Part shown: positions 1-13,077 of the stretch, piece by piece | Layout of the letters: every line of letters begins with the position of its first letter | Numbering within the stretch: the first letter of the stretch is position 1 | The notes under the pieces: model-generated | Seen by the model: only the letters and a program-made list of their open reading frames with translations | Databases searched by the model: none | What the model was told of the DNA's origin: nothing | NCBI GenBank assembly: GCA_022835595.1 | Contig: BQUP01000002.1 | Span: 1,908,534 to 1,972,533, forward strand | From: Cystobasidium ongulense | Lineage: Eukaryota > Basidiomycota > Cystobasidiomycetes > Cystobasidiales > Cystobasidiaceae | Direction of reading: 5' to 3' | DNA: 64,000 bases | Position numbers and translations under genes: made by a program

Positions 1-1970
1 CTTCTTTTTCAAGTGTACCAAGCTCGCCCGCCAGCTCGGCATCCCACGCATTTACTTGTCTGCCAACTCCGGTGCACGACTTGGAATTGCAGATGAACTT
101 GTTGATCTCTTCAAGGTTGGCTGGCAAACGCATGATACCCCAGAAAAGGGATTCTCATACCTATACCTTACCCCGAATGACTATGCTGCCATCAAGGCTA
201 AAGCCGATGACGTTGTCTTTGTCAAGAAGATTGCCGAGGGCGAAGAGACGCGATACATGATCACCGATATCGTTGGTCTACAAGAAGGTCTCGGAGTTGA
301 GAGTCTCAAGGGATCCGGTCTCATCGCTGGTGAAACATCGCGGGCCTATGATGACATCTTCACCATCACCCTCGTCACCTGCCGATCTGTCGGTATCGGT
401 GCTTATCTCGTTCGACTTGGTCAGCGTGCCGTTCAGGTCGAAGGACAACCAATAATTCTTACCGGTGCAAATGCGCTCAACAAGGTTCTTGGACGGGAAG
501 TTTACTCATCGAACTTGCAGCTTGGTGGTACGCAAATCATGTACAAGAATGGTGTCTCCCACCTTACAGCTGCAAATGACCTCGAGGGTGTACTCTCAAT
601 CGTCAACTGGCTGTCGTATGTGCCTGCTTCTAAAGGTGCCCCACTTCCTCTCACACCCAGTTTGGATCCCGTCGACCGAGACATCGGTTACATGCCACCA
701 AAAGGACCATACGACCCTCGATGGTTCATCGCAGGAAAAGAGGACGAAGTTGAAGGCGGATTCTTATCTGGCTTTTTCGACAAGGGCTCTTTCCAGGAAA
801 CACTCTCAGGGTGGGCCCAGACTGTTGTTACTGGCCGTGCAAGACTTGGAGGTATTCCCATGGGATGTATTGCAGTTGAGACAAGAACAATCGAGCGCAT
901 CATCCCCGCCGATCCTGCAAACCCTGCTTCTGCAGAGCAGCGCATCATGGAAGCTGGTCAAGTCTGGTATCCTAACTCAGCTTATAAGACTGCTCAAGCC
1001 ATCTTCGACTTTAACCGCGAGGAGATTCCTTTGATCATCTTTGCCAATTGGAGAGGTTTCTCTGGTGGTCAACAAGATATGTTCGACGAAGTATTAAAGC
1101 GGTACGTGATAATCATGTTTAAGCTTGCGCAAGTATTTGACTGATCTGATCTTAAATTCGAACAGTGGTTCAATGATTGTCGATGGGCTTTCCGCCTACA
1201 AGGCTCCAGCCTTTGTCTACATCGTGCCAAACGGAGAACTACGAGGTGGTGCTTGGGTCGTACTCGACCCATCTATCAATGCAGAAGGCTTGATGGAGAT
1301 GTATGCGGACGTGACATCGCGCGCTGGTGTCCTCGAGCCTGAAGGTCTAGCCGAGATCAAGTTCCGTAAAGCCAAGATTCTTGCACTCATGGAACGACTC
1401 GATGAGAAATATCAGGCACTCAAGGTAGCAAGCAACGATGCATCGCTCTCAGCTGAACAATCAGCGAAGGTCAAGTCAGAGCTCGCTGCTCGCGAGAAGC
1501 TTCTGCTACCCATCTACTCTCAAATCGCTCTGCAATTTGTCGACTTACACGATCGTTCGAATCGTATGAAGGCCAAGGGTACAATCAGAGAGGCCTTAGA
1601 ATGGTCAAATGCACGAAGATACTTCTACTGGAGACTACGACGTCGTTTGGCAGAAGAAAGGGTCGCCAAGCAATTGGCTGACGCTGATCCATCGCTCTCG
1701 AGGCAAGAACGTGTTTCCATGGTACAGAATATTGTTGCCGAAAGCGAGAGTGACCAAGCTGCAGTCGCGGCACTTGAGAAGCAGGCAGTCGCTGAAGTGC
1801 AAGCCAAGGTTGTGGAAGTTCGGAAAACCAAGATTGCGAACGATGTCGCAAAGATGGCACAGACCGACCGAGCTGCTTTACTCGAGGGCTTCAAGGCCGT
1901 ATTTAGCGATTCGTCTGCGCTGCAGTCGGTAGGCGACAATAAAGGCCCTGGAAAGCAGTCCAACAGCTGA
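1..1970 (+). CDS. ACC1: Acetyl-CoA carboxylase, C-terminal part
   Basis: The window opens inside the carboxyltransferase half of the cytosolic multidomain acetyl-CoA carboxylase, which makes malonyl-CoA for fatty acid synthesis. The frame is open from base 2, so the start and the biotin carboxylase and carrier domains lie off the left edge. Exons are 2-1101 and 1166-1970; the 64-bp intron has a GTACGT donor and an AACAG acceptor and joins codons in phase. Family landmarks are [22 protein letters not shown], the [13 protein letters not shown] stretch and [10 protein letters not shown], all typical of the N and C carboxyltransferase subdomains. The last 150 residues are the usual charged helical tail. 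About 634 residues are visible. No break is seen. Confidence 0.96.
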
Positions 1971-2457
1971 CCATCAACATCTATATAGGTTCTCGCTACT
2001 TTGACATAAGCCAATGTTGATAACCCTATCCTGCATGGACGCGTCTCTGCCCTCAAACACGATCTCCCGAGAAGACTGTGGGCAGCGATGACTTGAACGA
2101 TAAAAAGAAAGAAGCCTGGAACACTACGTCTGGCCTTTTTGTGTATTATTCCACTCAGTACGTTTTTTAAAATTAAAATCCGGCGTTGCCTCAACTTCTC
2201 TCGTTAGTCCTTCCTTGCACGTCTCTTTACATCGCGAATGCAGGGCGATCTGCCAGTATCAAATAAGTGCAACGGAGCAATGCACGTCCTTCTTATGACC
2301 TTGACAGCTTTTTCTTCTTTTACCTTTTGCCGTTTGCCATTCGCCGGACCAGTATTTTGCCACCCGTTTCTAGTGTCAAGGCAATTGCTTGCAGCCAAGT
2401 TCGGCTATTGTTCCTCAATTGCACCAATAAACATCCAGATTCGGTGGATGAGAAGCG
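1971..2457. other. Intergenic, ACC1 to CCCH/Smr gene
   Basis: This is the 3' flank of ACC1 and the promoter side of the next gene, both on the plus strand. It is T-rich before 2458. I see no RNA gene or conserved element. Confidence 0.6.
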
Positions 2458-5400
2458 ATGGAGGGCCCACTTCACACGCGTAGGTACCTGCAGGCACTGC
2501 TGGTTCCCTCGCCTCGCCAGCCAGCAGCGCAGTCGACGCGCAACGACGCCAGCAGCGACACTGCCCAAGAGACAAACGGTGGTGCCCGCAGTGGCAGCAG
2601 CACCGCCAGCAAAGAAGAGGGTACACTCAGCGACCAGAGCGAGAGCGACGAGGCTGCAAGTCCTCCCAGCGCGAAGACAGAGCAGTCGGCACAGTCGGAC
2701 GATGCTGCAGATGACGCCAGAAGGAATGGCGGCGAAGACAGCAGTGCGAAGGCAGCGGGAGACAGCGGCAACCACGCGACTGGAAAGACATCAACGTCAG
2801 CACCACAGAGTACTCCTGCAAGTTCTATAGAGCCATCGATACCTGCAGTCGATGTCGAGGCGCGGTGAGTCTGCGATTGCAAGGTTGGGTTGATTAGAAC
2901 GCCGCTGACCTTGTGCACGTTCGCAACGTGATGTATGCCTCTGCCCTTCCCTGGCCTTCTGTCGTTTTTACTGTGAATCACATAATCTATAGGATGCGCA
3001 AAGTCCTGGAGCTTCTCGCCGACGAATCCCTCGAGGATGACAAGCCTGAGAAGCTCAAGGAGCTGCTGCTCGAAGTGACTGTTGGGACGGAAAGCGTAAG
3101 CTGTTTGGGAGGGCTGTTGGCTGTCATACACCATATACTGACAAGCGCTTTCATTGTAGAGCTCGCTCGACATTGACGCGATGGTTCTGGCCCTTATGCA
3201 TCGCTATCGCGAAGATGCTGCACCGACAGGGCAGAGCTTCAATTCACCGTCTCCAATGCCTCGCACATCTGGTTCGCTATCCCGTTCTTCCTCGTTCAGA
3301 CGCAATCTCACGCCTTCAAGTGTTAGCAATCCTATTCTCCGACGCTCCGGCATGGCCACTCCAACGCGACCTATATCGCCCTCACCTTTGCGAGCGCAGT
3401 CGCCTTCAATTTTCACTCATCGCACGAACGACCCATTCTCGCATCTCCTTGATCATGCAAATTACAGTACATACAGTCATGGAAGCGGTGGACCTGGATC
3501 ATCAAATCCCTCATCGCCTTTTGGCTCCCCTCGAATTCTGAGTGCTAGCGCTTCAGAGTTCCGGCCTAACCTTTCAGCAGCAGAATTCAAGCCAAAGACA
3601 CCCTCGTTATCAGTCAAGCTACCAGACTTCAAGACTCGCTCTCCCATGGGAACGCCGTTGACAGAATCAGGTGCCGATGTCTGGGCTTTCCAGAATTCGC
3701 CCCTGGGCACTCCGAAATTCGCCACAAGTACGGTTGGAGCTACGACAGCTAGTCATGGCAATTCATACTTCGGCAATGCCTCTGCTACTCCTTCGTTGGG
3801 TTTATCTGGTCCTGCTATCCCGAGCGATCCCTGGAATAACTTCAGCGAATCATCAGCTGCAAGCTCTCGCTCTAACCCCGGTATATCGCAATCCTCCTCG
3901 ACCGCTTCAAGCGAAGGTTCCCATGAAGAAGCCACATATGACTTATTTGGTAATTCTGCACCACCCAAGCAAGTTGCTTCGGGCAAAAGTCAGATACTGC
4001 TGTCATCGAACGAAGATGAGGACGAATGGGGCATGCCTGCAACGTCATACGGAGATGCTGCGCAGAGATCGTTAGAACAGCATGAATCAGCCTCTCCTCA
4101 GTGGAATCTCTACGAAGATGAGGATGACGATGAAGACCTGAGAATGCTCTCCATAACAGGAGGTCAGCTTGTGCCCGATGATCTTACATTGGTTGAACCA
4201 CCTGTAAAGCAGCGGCCTGTCTTCGACGAGACGCCTCAACCACAATCAACAGCTCAATACTCGCAGCTGCCTCAAGACTTTGGCTTGTTCGCACATCAGC
4301 AAGATAGCGTCGAATTACCTCTTGCAAACGGAATGGCAGGACTGAACGCTGGTTCCGAGACTTATGTTATGACACCTTTCGACGTACTCTATTCTGTTTT
4401 CTCCGGCGCCGATATTTCTCCTGCCGAGTTAGAGGAGGCACTCTCGCGAAGTGGATGGGACGTCGATAAAGCTATGGAGTACATCCTGAATAACTCTCGA
4501 GCACCCGGTATACCACGAGCCGTCGACTCGACCCTCGAAAGCTCTCAAATATTTGCAAATGTGGATCTCAATGAGCGTCCGTCATCAGCAGCTGGTGTCC
4601 ATCCATCACCTAGATTCAAGACTAGCATGGGTTCCGGTGCAAGACCTCTTGTCATATCTCGAGACTCGTTTCAACGAAACTTTGTCGGAGTCGGTAGGCC
4701 AGGCAGCCCCAGATGGGCAAGTTCACCCAATACTCCTAGTGGTAGATCAGAAAGGTCTACTGCGGAAGGATACTTCCCTTCAGCACCTGGACAGGCCCCA
4801 GGACCGCCGTCAACCAGGCTGTGCAAGTACTACTTACAGGGAAATTGTCTACGTAGCGACTGTCGATTTTCGCATGATCTGAGCAAGGCTGTATGCAAGT
4901 GAGTCGTCGCCGCAAGGTGACTGGGTACCCAAGCCTACAGACTGATCAGTTCGTTCATAGATTTTGGCTTCGCGGTCACTGCTTAAAAGGTGAAGGCAGA
5001 TGCGAGTTCCTGCATAGTGTGCCTCCTCATCTAGCGCAAGATGTGGCGCAGCTGCGCGCACACGCCATGCGATCTCGCGAACAGGAAAAAGCGCGCTGGT
5101 TAGGACGAGGTGGCGAAGAGGAGGAAGGACAAGTTGGCGGGAGGGTGGAAGAAGACTTTCCAACTCTAGCTGCCGCGACAGCTTCTGCGTCTGCTAGACA
5201 AAATGTAGCAGGCCCTAATGGGGCGCCCAAAGATCCCGCTACCACACGATGGGCTGGTGCTGTCAAAAATGGCAGGCCTGTCTCCCAGTTACCAGTCAAC
5301 AGCCGACCCTCATTGCCTCGCGTCGCTTCGGGGCATGGAGCGTCAAATCGCCCCGGAGAACGGTCAGCTCCTTTCTCACAACCAAGGCAGAGCGCTAGAC

Positions 5401-6217
5401 TTCCTTTACGACCGCCTACCCTGCTTCCCACCATCTCGACAGGAGCTGCCGTCAGCCAAATGTACGAAACGTATCGTCAGCAATTTTTTGACTACGGAAA
5501 CGCTCGTAACAGATGCCTAGTCAAGGCCGCGAGTTGCTTCAGATCAGGAGATGGGTAAGTGCATGTCCTTTTGCCAGCGAACGGAGCGCGATGCTAATAG
5601 GGAGATCAACAGTGCCGGCGCAAAGCGATGGTCGCGCGAAGCTCAGGAGTGGAATCGCCAAATTGCTAGTGAAGGTGTTACTGCTGCTGAGAACATCGTC
5701 ACTGAACGAAGAAGAGCTCTCAAGGAAGCTGTTCTAGCCGGTAGTCGGCCTGGCGTTGCGGACGAAAATATGGATAGGCAGTACCGCGGACAAGAATGTG
5801 GAGCAGGCTTAGGTATCTGTCTTGGTGTTGCAGCTGCCGGCGAAGGTCTTGGTCCGGAAGGTGCTCGGCTTAGCGCAGCTGAACGTACAGAAGTCGCTCT
5901 CGATCTCCGTAAGTTTCGCCACAATGAGGCATCTTTATCTTGAACCACGTACTAATACTTTGATTATTACAGATGGCTTGCATCCAAGCGAAGGGGTCGA
6001 AATCCTGGAACGGTTCTTGTTGAGCATCGCCAACGAGGGCGTTATGCGTGGCCTTGTGTTCGTTATCGTCGGTCAAGAAAGGCATACTGGCTCAGCTGAC
6101 CCTGTACGGGGCTCAAGAAAGCTACGCTTGATAGATGCAGTAGGGCAGTGGCTCGACTCTTATGGATATGCCTTTTGGCTGGTGCAAGGAGTTCTCGCTA
6201 TAGATCCGTACCTTTGA
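2458..6217 (+). CDS. CUE-like, double CCCH zinc finger, Smr domain protein
   Basis: Six exons, all in phase: 2458-2864, 2993-3095, 3160-4898, 4961-5554, 5613-5908, 5973-6217, giving about 1127 residues. In order, the protein has an acidic Ser-rich N-terminus; a long low-complexity Ser/Pro region; a CUE/UBA-like helix bundle (FDVLYSVFSGADISPAELEE...); two adjacent CCCH fingers (LCKYYLQGNCLRSDCRFSH and FWLRGHCLKGEGRCEFLH), with an intron just before the second; then a DUF1771-type helix (AGAKRWSREAQEWNRQ); and a C-terminal Smr domain starting at LDLHGLHPSEGV. In this family the CCCH fingers usually bind RNA and Smr domains are often nucleases; the DLHGLH motif is kept. A likely role is mRNA quality control or turnover, which is inferred. 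Start chosen as the first ATG in a frame continuous with the later exons. Confidence 0.88.
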
Positions 6218-7045
6218 TTCGTTTGTCGAAGTCTCATGCGCAGCGATCAGTACTAGACTAGATGACTGCTTTCAGCAAATCTTCAATACACTCGCAGAGC
6301 AAAAACCTCAAGGAACGGCAATAAGAACAAATGAACGAATTAAACCAAGTCTTGAAAATCGTAAATGTAGCCTTGTTATATGTCATCAATATTGAGTACT
6401 GGGAACAGAAAGAAGAAATTAAGAAACAGAAGAAGGGCACAATCGAACCCGCTTGAAATGAAAATAGATGTACTTATCCTAAGGTTCGCTCTTGGAGAAG
6501 CAATAAATTATGCAATTCCGAAAATGCAACTCTGACCTAATCTGCTGAATTTAGTTCTCACCCGGGCAGAACGCTTTGAGACAATTACTTTCGAAATAGC
6601 CGATGCAATGGAAGGCAACGTACTGCCTGACTATCCACACCGTGTAGGTATGCCTTTTTCACGGTAATGTATCTTTCTCCAGTCCCTCGGCTGATTGCCA
6701 CAAAGAGACTTTGCTGCTCGCTACGATAGTACAACAACGACTTCGGAAACTGCCAGTAGACTTTGATCGAATCATCTATAAATGCATGTAAAAGCCGTAT
6801 ACTCACAATCCGATGCCTTTCCATTCTATAAGCGTGGCATGAGGCACGTGCGTAAAAAAGACTCAAAAGCTTGTAATTGCGTGCAGTATGATTGGAAGCT
6901 CGAATGTTAAAGGTATAGAAAGATGATAAGCGAATGTGAAGAAGTAAGAATGTCCGTCTTAAGGATGATAGAAACATGAGAAATAACGACACGATCTGCC
7001 AAGAAGTAAAGTAGAGAAATGCCTTTCTAGGATTTTTGCTATTTA
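6218..7045. other. Convergent intergenic region
   Basis: This is an AT-rich gap between two convergent genes and presumably holds both 3' ends. A 135-codon open frame on the minus strand (6585-6992) has composition unlike the neighbouring genes and no domain, so I do not call it. Confidence 0.55.
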
Positions 7046-9235
7046 CTACCGATTACGGAGCAACCTGCCTACTCTGCTTCTTGAAGGATCACTTCCATTC
7101 ACATTTGATGACGAAACGGGTCCTCCTGCTGATCTAGGTCCAATTTCTTCGTCTCCCAGAGCACCAGCATCATTAAGTGCAGTCGTACCGAGCATAAAAG
7201 CTACCGAATCGACCATATCGTCCTCAGCGGCTGGTGGAGGCGCCTGATATTGCTGTTGCTGAGACGGAGGTCCTGATTGTTGATACTGCTGCTGCTGTTG
7301 TTGTTGGCCTTGGAATTGTTGAGGTGACATACTTTGTTGCGCCGCTTGAGCACTACTTCTCCTAGGGGGAGGTTTCGACATAGGTGGGTCGCTCATTCGA
7401 CTAGACATACCCTGAGAAGGTGAGTGTTGCGGTGGTGGCCCATTGAACCTATCTCTGCGCGGGCTTTGTGGTACAGGTTGTACCTGAGCAAAAGGTGCAG
7501 GATGACCATTGTTGAAATCTCTATAATCATTCGACATACTTCCTGGTGGTGGTAGCGGACCACCATGTATAGGTGGTGATTGTTTTGACCGTAATACATT
7601 CAGAGATGTGGGCGGCGCAGAACGAGGTGGTTGAATATCGCCTGCTCGTGGTGACATTGGTCCTCCTTGATCAGGACGAGGAGAAGGCCCTCGCCCATTC
7701 GGATATTGAGGTGGAGGTGGCTGAGGAAGATTTCCTAATCCATTAGGTCTACCTTGTTGGGATAGTGGACCAGGTCGAGGATTGTAAGGAGGTGACATGC
7801 CAGAACCTTGATGTTGTTGATGTTGCTGAGGCGGTGGTAATTGCTCCTGTTGAGGCGGCATCTGAGGTCTTGGACCATTACGGGACAGCAGACGAGCTCT
7901 ACCATCGCCTTGCGGACCAGGAGGAGGAGGACCCTGTTGCATTGGGGGTTGTTGCTGCCGCGGAGGTATTTGTTGCTGATGTGGCATACTGCCACCGCCG
8001 ACGGGAGGACTGCGCATATCGCCTGGGAATGGAATATGCTGCCGAGGAGGAGGGACGATGGGTGCCATTGGAGAACCATGCTGGCTGCCTGGAGGTGGCA
8101 TGCCTCTCTGCTGCTGAGGGGGCATTTGCTGTTGTGGACTCTGCATCTGGGGAGGTGGTCGTTGTTGTAGAGGAGGACCTTGCTGTTGCATTCTTGGATC
8201 CTGCTGCATCAGTCTAGGATCTTGATTTCCATTTTGTTGAGGAGGAGGTCTTCTACCATTAAGTAGAGGCATAGGCATACCTTGAGGAGGTGACCTAGCC
8301 ATTTCTTGAGGTATATTAGCCGCTCTAGATTGAGTTACTCCAGTAGGATGTAATTGAGGTCTAGCAATACCATTAGGCATAGGAGGAGGAGTAGAAGAAT
8401 GATGAGCAGATTTAAGGTTACTTCCAGGAAGTACACCAATTCTAATTCCTGCTGCTTCTGCCGCCTTTACGATTTCATCATCTAAAACGTGTAATGCGGC
8501 GCATATAACTGCCCATTCTACCATATCTTCGTTTCCATCACCTAATGTCTTCCAGACTGCTTTTTCATCGTCACTTTTGCCAGTAATTGTCACGCGTGTT
8601 CCGCCGCCAGTGACTGGTTTCCCATCAGGAGTGACGGATTTCGAGATATGGCCGAATTGTATGCGCTTTGGAGGGATGAGATCTGTTTGTGTTATAGAAA
8701 AGAATCGTCAGATGGCTATCTTATCAGATGGTAGTCGACGAACTCACGTCCTGCATATGCATAATACGACATCGTCCAGAAAGGACTCTGAGGATTTGTT
8801 TTCGATATCTGAAAGAGGGGTTGCTCGTCTGTCATTCCTTCCGGCCCGTCATCTGCAGGTAGTGTACATTTGTATGTAGGTCTGCAGGAGTTATATGGAC
8901 AAGCCGTTGCCATGGGGGCAAGCGAGGAATGCAAGGTCAGTATAAAAGAAATGTGGCACGTGAAAACACAAAGCAAAGAACTGCGCAAATTGGGGGGCGC
9001 GAGAAGAGCTGTAGAGATAAAGAAATCTACTCACGTTAACACACCCGAATTCGTAATTGACCATCTGAAATTCCTTGAAGCTTCGCACTTTACGGTTCTC
9101 GGAGTTGATGAAGAACCTGCAGATCCATGACCTTCAGAAGCGCTTTTCCCTCCGCTTGGCCGGATTTGAGCTGAAGGAGGAGGGAAGAGTTTCGCAACGC
9201 ATAGATCACCTTGAGGAGATGGTGTTAAAAGGTAG
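7046..9235 (-). CDS. Gln/Pro-rich protein of unknown function (5' end unresolved)
   Basis: Supported exons on the minus strand are 9116-9045, 8881-8748 and 8682-7046, joined in phase. A further upstream exon ending at 9210 fits by splice sites but carries no ATG, so the start is not fixed. The N-terminal 150 residues look globular (FINSENRKVRSF, FQISKTNPQSPFW, YYAYAGHLIPPKRIQFGHI). A helical segment follows (DEKAVWKTLGDG...VEWAVICAALHVLDDEIVKAAEAAGIR). The remaining 450 residues are low complexity, rich in Pro, Gln, Gly and Met, and end in a basic RVGRLLRNR tail. This is the make-up of transcription coactivators or RNA-granule proteins. I do not recognise the N-terminal domain and assign no function. 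Confidence 0.7.
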
Positions 9236-10832
9236 TTCTCTCTGTTGTAGTTTGTGTGCTGTTTGTAGTCGATTGATTATGGTATTTTCCAATTATGTTG
9301 ACAGGTGTGAGTTTTTCGCCAAGAGAAGGTGAAAAGAGGTGATGATAAACAAGGGTGCTAAGTCGACATGTCTTGTACGCATGATTCTAGTGCATCGAAC
9401 TCACCAGATAGGTATACAGTATCTGCTGGGGCTTTCCGTGAGGCGTGACAATCTGCGTGGTGGAAATGAGTGTGATGATTGTCACCAGTCAGTCAGCTCC
9501 AGCGACGACGAGAAGGGCCAGAGGGAGCAACACGGCAGCTCACCAGCGTAGGGAGATGATCTGGCACCGACACGTGGTCTGGCGACGTGTAGATGGTGTA
9601 GACCGCTGTGTGGGAGGTGTCAATAATCAGCTTTTGCCGTGTCCAGCCTGTCCTGCGCAGCATGCTTATGCTGCAGAGCGTGGATGGCTGCGGGAGCTGG
9701 TATATCTGACTTACCTGACATGGTGCACTGTAGCGTGTTCTATGTGTGCATGTGTATCACGCGCGGCTGCTGCTGTTGCTATCCGCTGCTCCTGCTTGCC
9801 TTGCCTTATCCTGCCTGTCCTTGTCGTCTTCACTTTGCTGGCCTGGCTACGGGAGCAATAGACGGCTGACAGACAGACTGAGAGTGCCAGTAGCTTGCTG
9901 AGAATGTTCTGTAGCTCTTGCTGTGTCTATGATCTACCCTGATGCTGTCCGGTCCAGTCAAGAGCCAGCTGTATGCTGTATCTTTGTTTTATTGCTGCTG
10001 GATGGATAACGGCGGTTCTCTCTCTTCGCTGGCTCGCTCGTCTCCTAGCAGCCATCCAGTGTGCGAGAGTGTTGGTGTATCTGGGCCAGTGTGCTTGAGG
10101 CTGAAGTGGTTGATGTGCTGGAAGCAACGAAGCCAACGATAATCCAGAGTTGGAAGCGTCGAGTCTAGATCCACTGCAAGCTGATCACCCGCTGTGCTGC
10201 GTGTTGGAAATTAATGAACAATAGCAATTATTACTCTGCCAAGTTGTAGACACGACAACACTGTTCAAATTCTGCATGCATGCACTCTGCCAGCCATCCG
10301 TGGTTGTCGCAGTTACTACTACTCGCCTCGGAAAGTCAACAATCAGCGATGAATGTCACTGCTTTCCTCCGGGTTGTTGTCAGCTGAGGAGTGTGGAGGC
10401 ATATCATCTCACTGCGTAATTCTCCATCACACTGATGCAAGGTAATGCGATTGCATGCCTTTCTGCGGATCTTTTGGAGTCTTGGTGAGGGTTCCCATAA
10501 GAACAGCAACAGTATTACATAATCACAGGTATGTAGAAGTGGTAAATAAAATAAAAATGGAAGAGCAGGCCGACTACGATAGCCCCAGCAGTCCGACGTA
10601 GCAGTATCGCATGGATCATGAAGAGGTAGAAGACTGCTTGCCCTCGGACCTGTCGCACTTGACACACTTCATCCACTTTCCTCTCGCGACCGGCATTTTG
10701 CAACCGGCGACCTTGCCAGCCGGAGTGAACAATCTTGAACCAATCTTCTATACATAGCTTGCTCGATACACTTACCAGCTCTTACCCTTCTCGCGCATCA
10801 ATACCAACACTCGCAATCCACTTCACCCCACC
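9236..10832. other. Long region without a recognisable gene
   Basis: About 1.6 kb between two divergently transcribed genes. It is TG/CT-biased (for example 9640-9860) and holds only short open frames with low-complexity products. It may contain the missing 5' exon(s) and promoter of the Gln/Pro-rich gene and the promoter of the acyl-CoA dehydrogenase gene. No tRNA or repeat array is seen. Confidence 0.5.
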
Positions 10833-13077
10833 ATGCAGGAGTACACCAGACAAGAAATCTCACAGCACTCGTCCAGCATAGACGCCTGGATCATAATCGA
10901 CAGCTCCGTGTATAATGTCTCCAAGTTCGCAGACCTTCATCCAGGAGGAGCCAACGTTCTCAAACCTTATTATGGTGGTAAGATAGACGCAACAGACGAC
11001 TTTTTCGGCCTGCATCGCTCCTCTGTCCTTCTCAAGTATGCTCGTCTCAAGATCGGTAAAGTCCGTGGCGAAAAGCCCGAGTATGCTTTACCAGAAGTCG
11101 GTGGTCTGAGTGTAGTTCCAGGAGGAGAACCCGCATGGCTTACTCAAGACTATAAATCACCTTATTTCAATGACTCGCATAGAAGATTGCAGAAAGAAGT
11201 ACGCATGTTTTTCGATGAACATGTTAGGGAAGAAGCTTCAAAACATGAAGCCTTAGGGAAAAGACCTACTCAGGAATTATGTGAACTCATGGGACAGGAT
11301 GGTATCAATCTAAATGCAATGAGAATGGGACCTGGAAAACATCTATATGGAAGAAAATTGCCTGGTGGAGTTAAGCCCGAGGAATTTACATATTTCCATG
11401 AACTAGTAGTCGCGCAGGAACTTACTCGAATAGGAGCGCCTGGATATATGGGTGGCTTGCAGTCTGGCATGTGAGTTCTCCCATCGGAGTATAGCATCCG
11501 GCTTGATTTTCATAGAGCTTACTTTGATGATGCCAATCGACAGGGTCATCGGAGCCCCTCCATTGCTCAACGACGCCTTCACATCGGAAGAAGTAAGAAA
11601 AGAAGTCCTACCCGATATACTAGCTGGAAAGAAATTTATAGCGCTAGCTATCAGTGAAGCGTTTGTAGGGAGTGATGTACGTGGTATGCGGACATGGGCC
11701 AAAAAACGTCCAGATGGTAGTTATGTCGTAAATGGTCAGAAAAAATGGATTACAGGTGGAATGGTGCGTTTCTACGACTCTGGCTGATTGGAAAGACTAG
11801 ATCAGCATGCTGAATCTATTCTTCCATCCATAGTTCGCAGACTATTTCATGACGGGCGTCAGGACTTCGGAAACTGGTCTGACGATGATGTTGATTCCTG
11901 TCACGGATGCTGGTGAGTTGTAATTCGACTGAAGCGCGTTTTCTCAGCTGATGTCTACATCTGATTGTAGTCGACCTCAAACCTATCAAGACGTCATACT
12001 CTGCTGCGGCTGGTACCGCATTGGTCACTTTCGAAGATGCGATTGTGCCGGCAAAGTATGTGATGGGTAAAGAGAATGAAGGCTTGAAAGTGAGTATATG
12101 AATATAACCCTCTATCGGTCATCTCTCAGGCTCAACGGAATGCTACTTCTCCAGGTCATTCTAGCGAATTTCATACACGAGCGATGGGTCATTTGCTGTA
12201 GAATGGCACGTTATAGTAGATTGATATACGAAGAATGCATGAAATGGGTTAGCTTAAGAAAAGCTTTCGGAAAGCCTTTATCAGACCAACCTGTCATTCG
12301 AGCTAAATTGGGAGCTATGTTGGCGAATGTAGATGCTGGTCAGGCATATCTAGAACGTAAGTGACACATCTTCGGAGGTACTTGTTTGGTGAACGTGGGC
12401 TAATCTTGTGGTTTCCTTTAGATCTGACTTATCAGATGTGCAATATGTCCTATGCGCAGCAAGCGAAGCACCTTGCTGGACCGATGGCGTGAGTTCGATC
12501 TATGTATATGTGAAGGCTTTGGAGTATGGCTAATAGTCAAAGATGCCTTGCTACAGAGCTCTTAAATGGTTCTTGTCAAGATCAGCTACCAAGATAGCAG
12601 ATGATGCTGTACAAAGTGAGTGAACGCGACTGTCAGTAAAGGCGGGCATGCACGCTGATCAGCCCTGTTCTCCTAACCTCTCAGTGTTCGGCGGTCGAGG
12701 TATTACTGTTGGAGGCATGGGAAATCTAATCGAGCAGTTCAACCGTACTTTCAAATTCGATAGTATACTTGGTGGATCGGAAGAGTAAGTCCTTATCAGC
12801 AAATTTAGCACCGCGATGAAAATGTAGCTCGTGCTGATATGACGACTGGCTTTACAGGGTGTTGCTTGATCTATCCGCTCGTCAGGCTCTCAAGAAAATG
12901 CCCAAAGCTGGTAAGCGCTTCAGTTATCAGTGGATGCTGAATCCATGGCCAGGAGATGTAGCTGAAATCTTCGAAATTGTGAAGCATTATGATCCAGCCT
13001 TCCAGCGCTTTACTGCCTCTTGCATCTCTGAGAAACCGGCTGTTCTTACACGTGTCGTTGTTGAATTTAGCATGTGA
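10833..13077 (+). CDS. Cytochrome b5-acyl-CoA dehydrogenase fusion
   Basis: Nine exons join in phase: 10833-11470, 11544-11763, 11834-11912, 11971-12089, 12155-12356, 12422-12488, 12557-12615, 12685-12784, 12858-13077. Residues 1-75 are a cytochrome b5 domain with the heme-ligand motif LHPGG and a second His in GLHRSS. The rest is an acyl-CoA dehydrogenase: helical N-domain, ISEAFVGSDVRGMRTWAKK in the FAD/substrate region, KKWITGG, RKAFGKPL, FGGRGIT and GGSEEVLLDL near the C-terminus. It likely oxidises acyl-CoA or a related thioester, with the b5 domain passing or taking electrons; this fusion is known from fungi. The C-terminus is uncertain: related proteins stop soon after KKMPK, and GTAAGC at 12911 could be a donor that removes the odd 50-residue tail. 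Confidence 0.88.

Noticed and set aside
2472-3173. 233-codon open frame on the minus strand across the start of the CCCH/Smr gene
   Set aside because: It is antisense to spliced coding exons with good phase; composition is low-complexity Leu/Ser, as expected of a shadow frame.
6585-6992. 135-codon minus-strand open frame in the 6.2-7.0 kb gap
   Set aside because: No family motif, no splice context and biased Leu/Ser/Arg composition; it is probably 3' flank.
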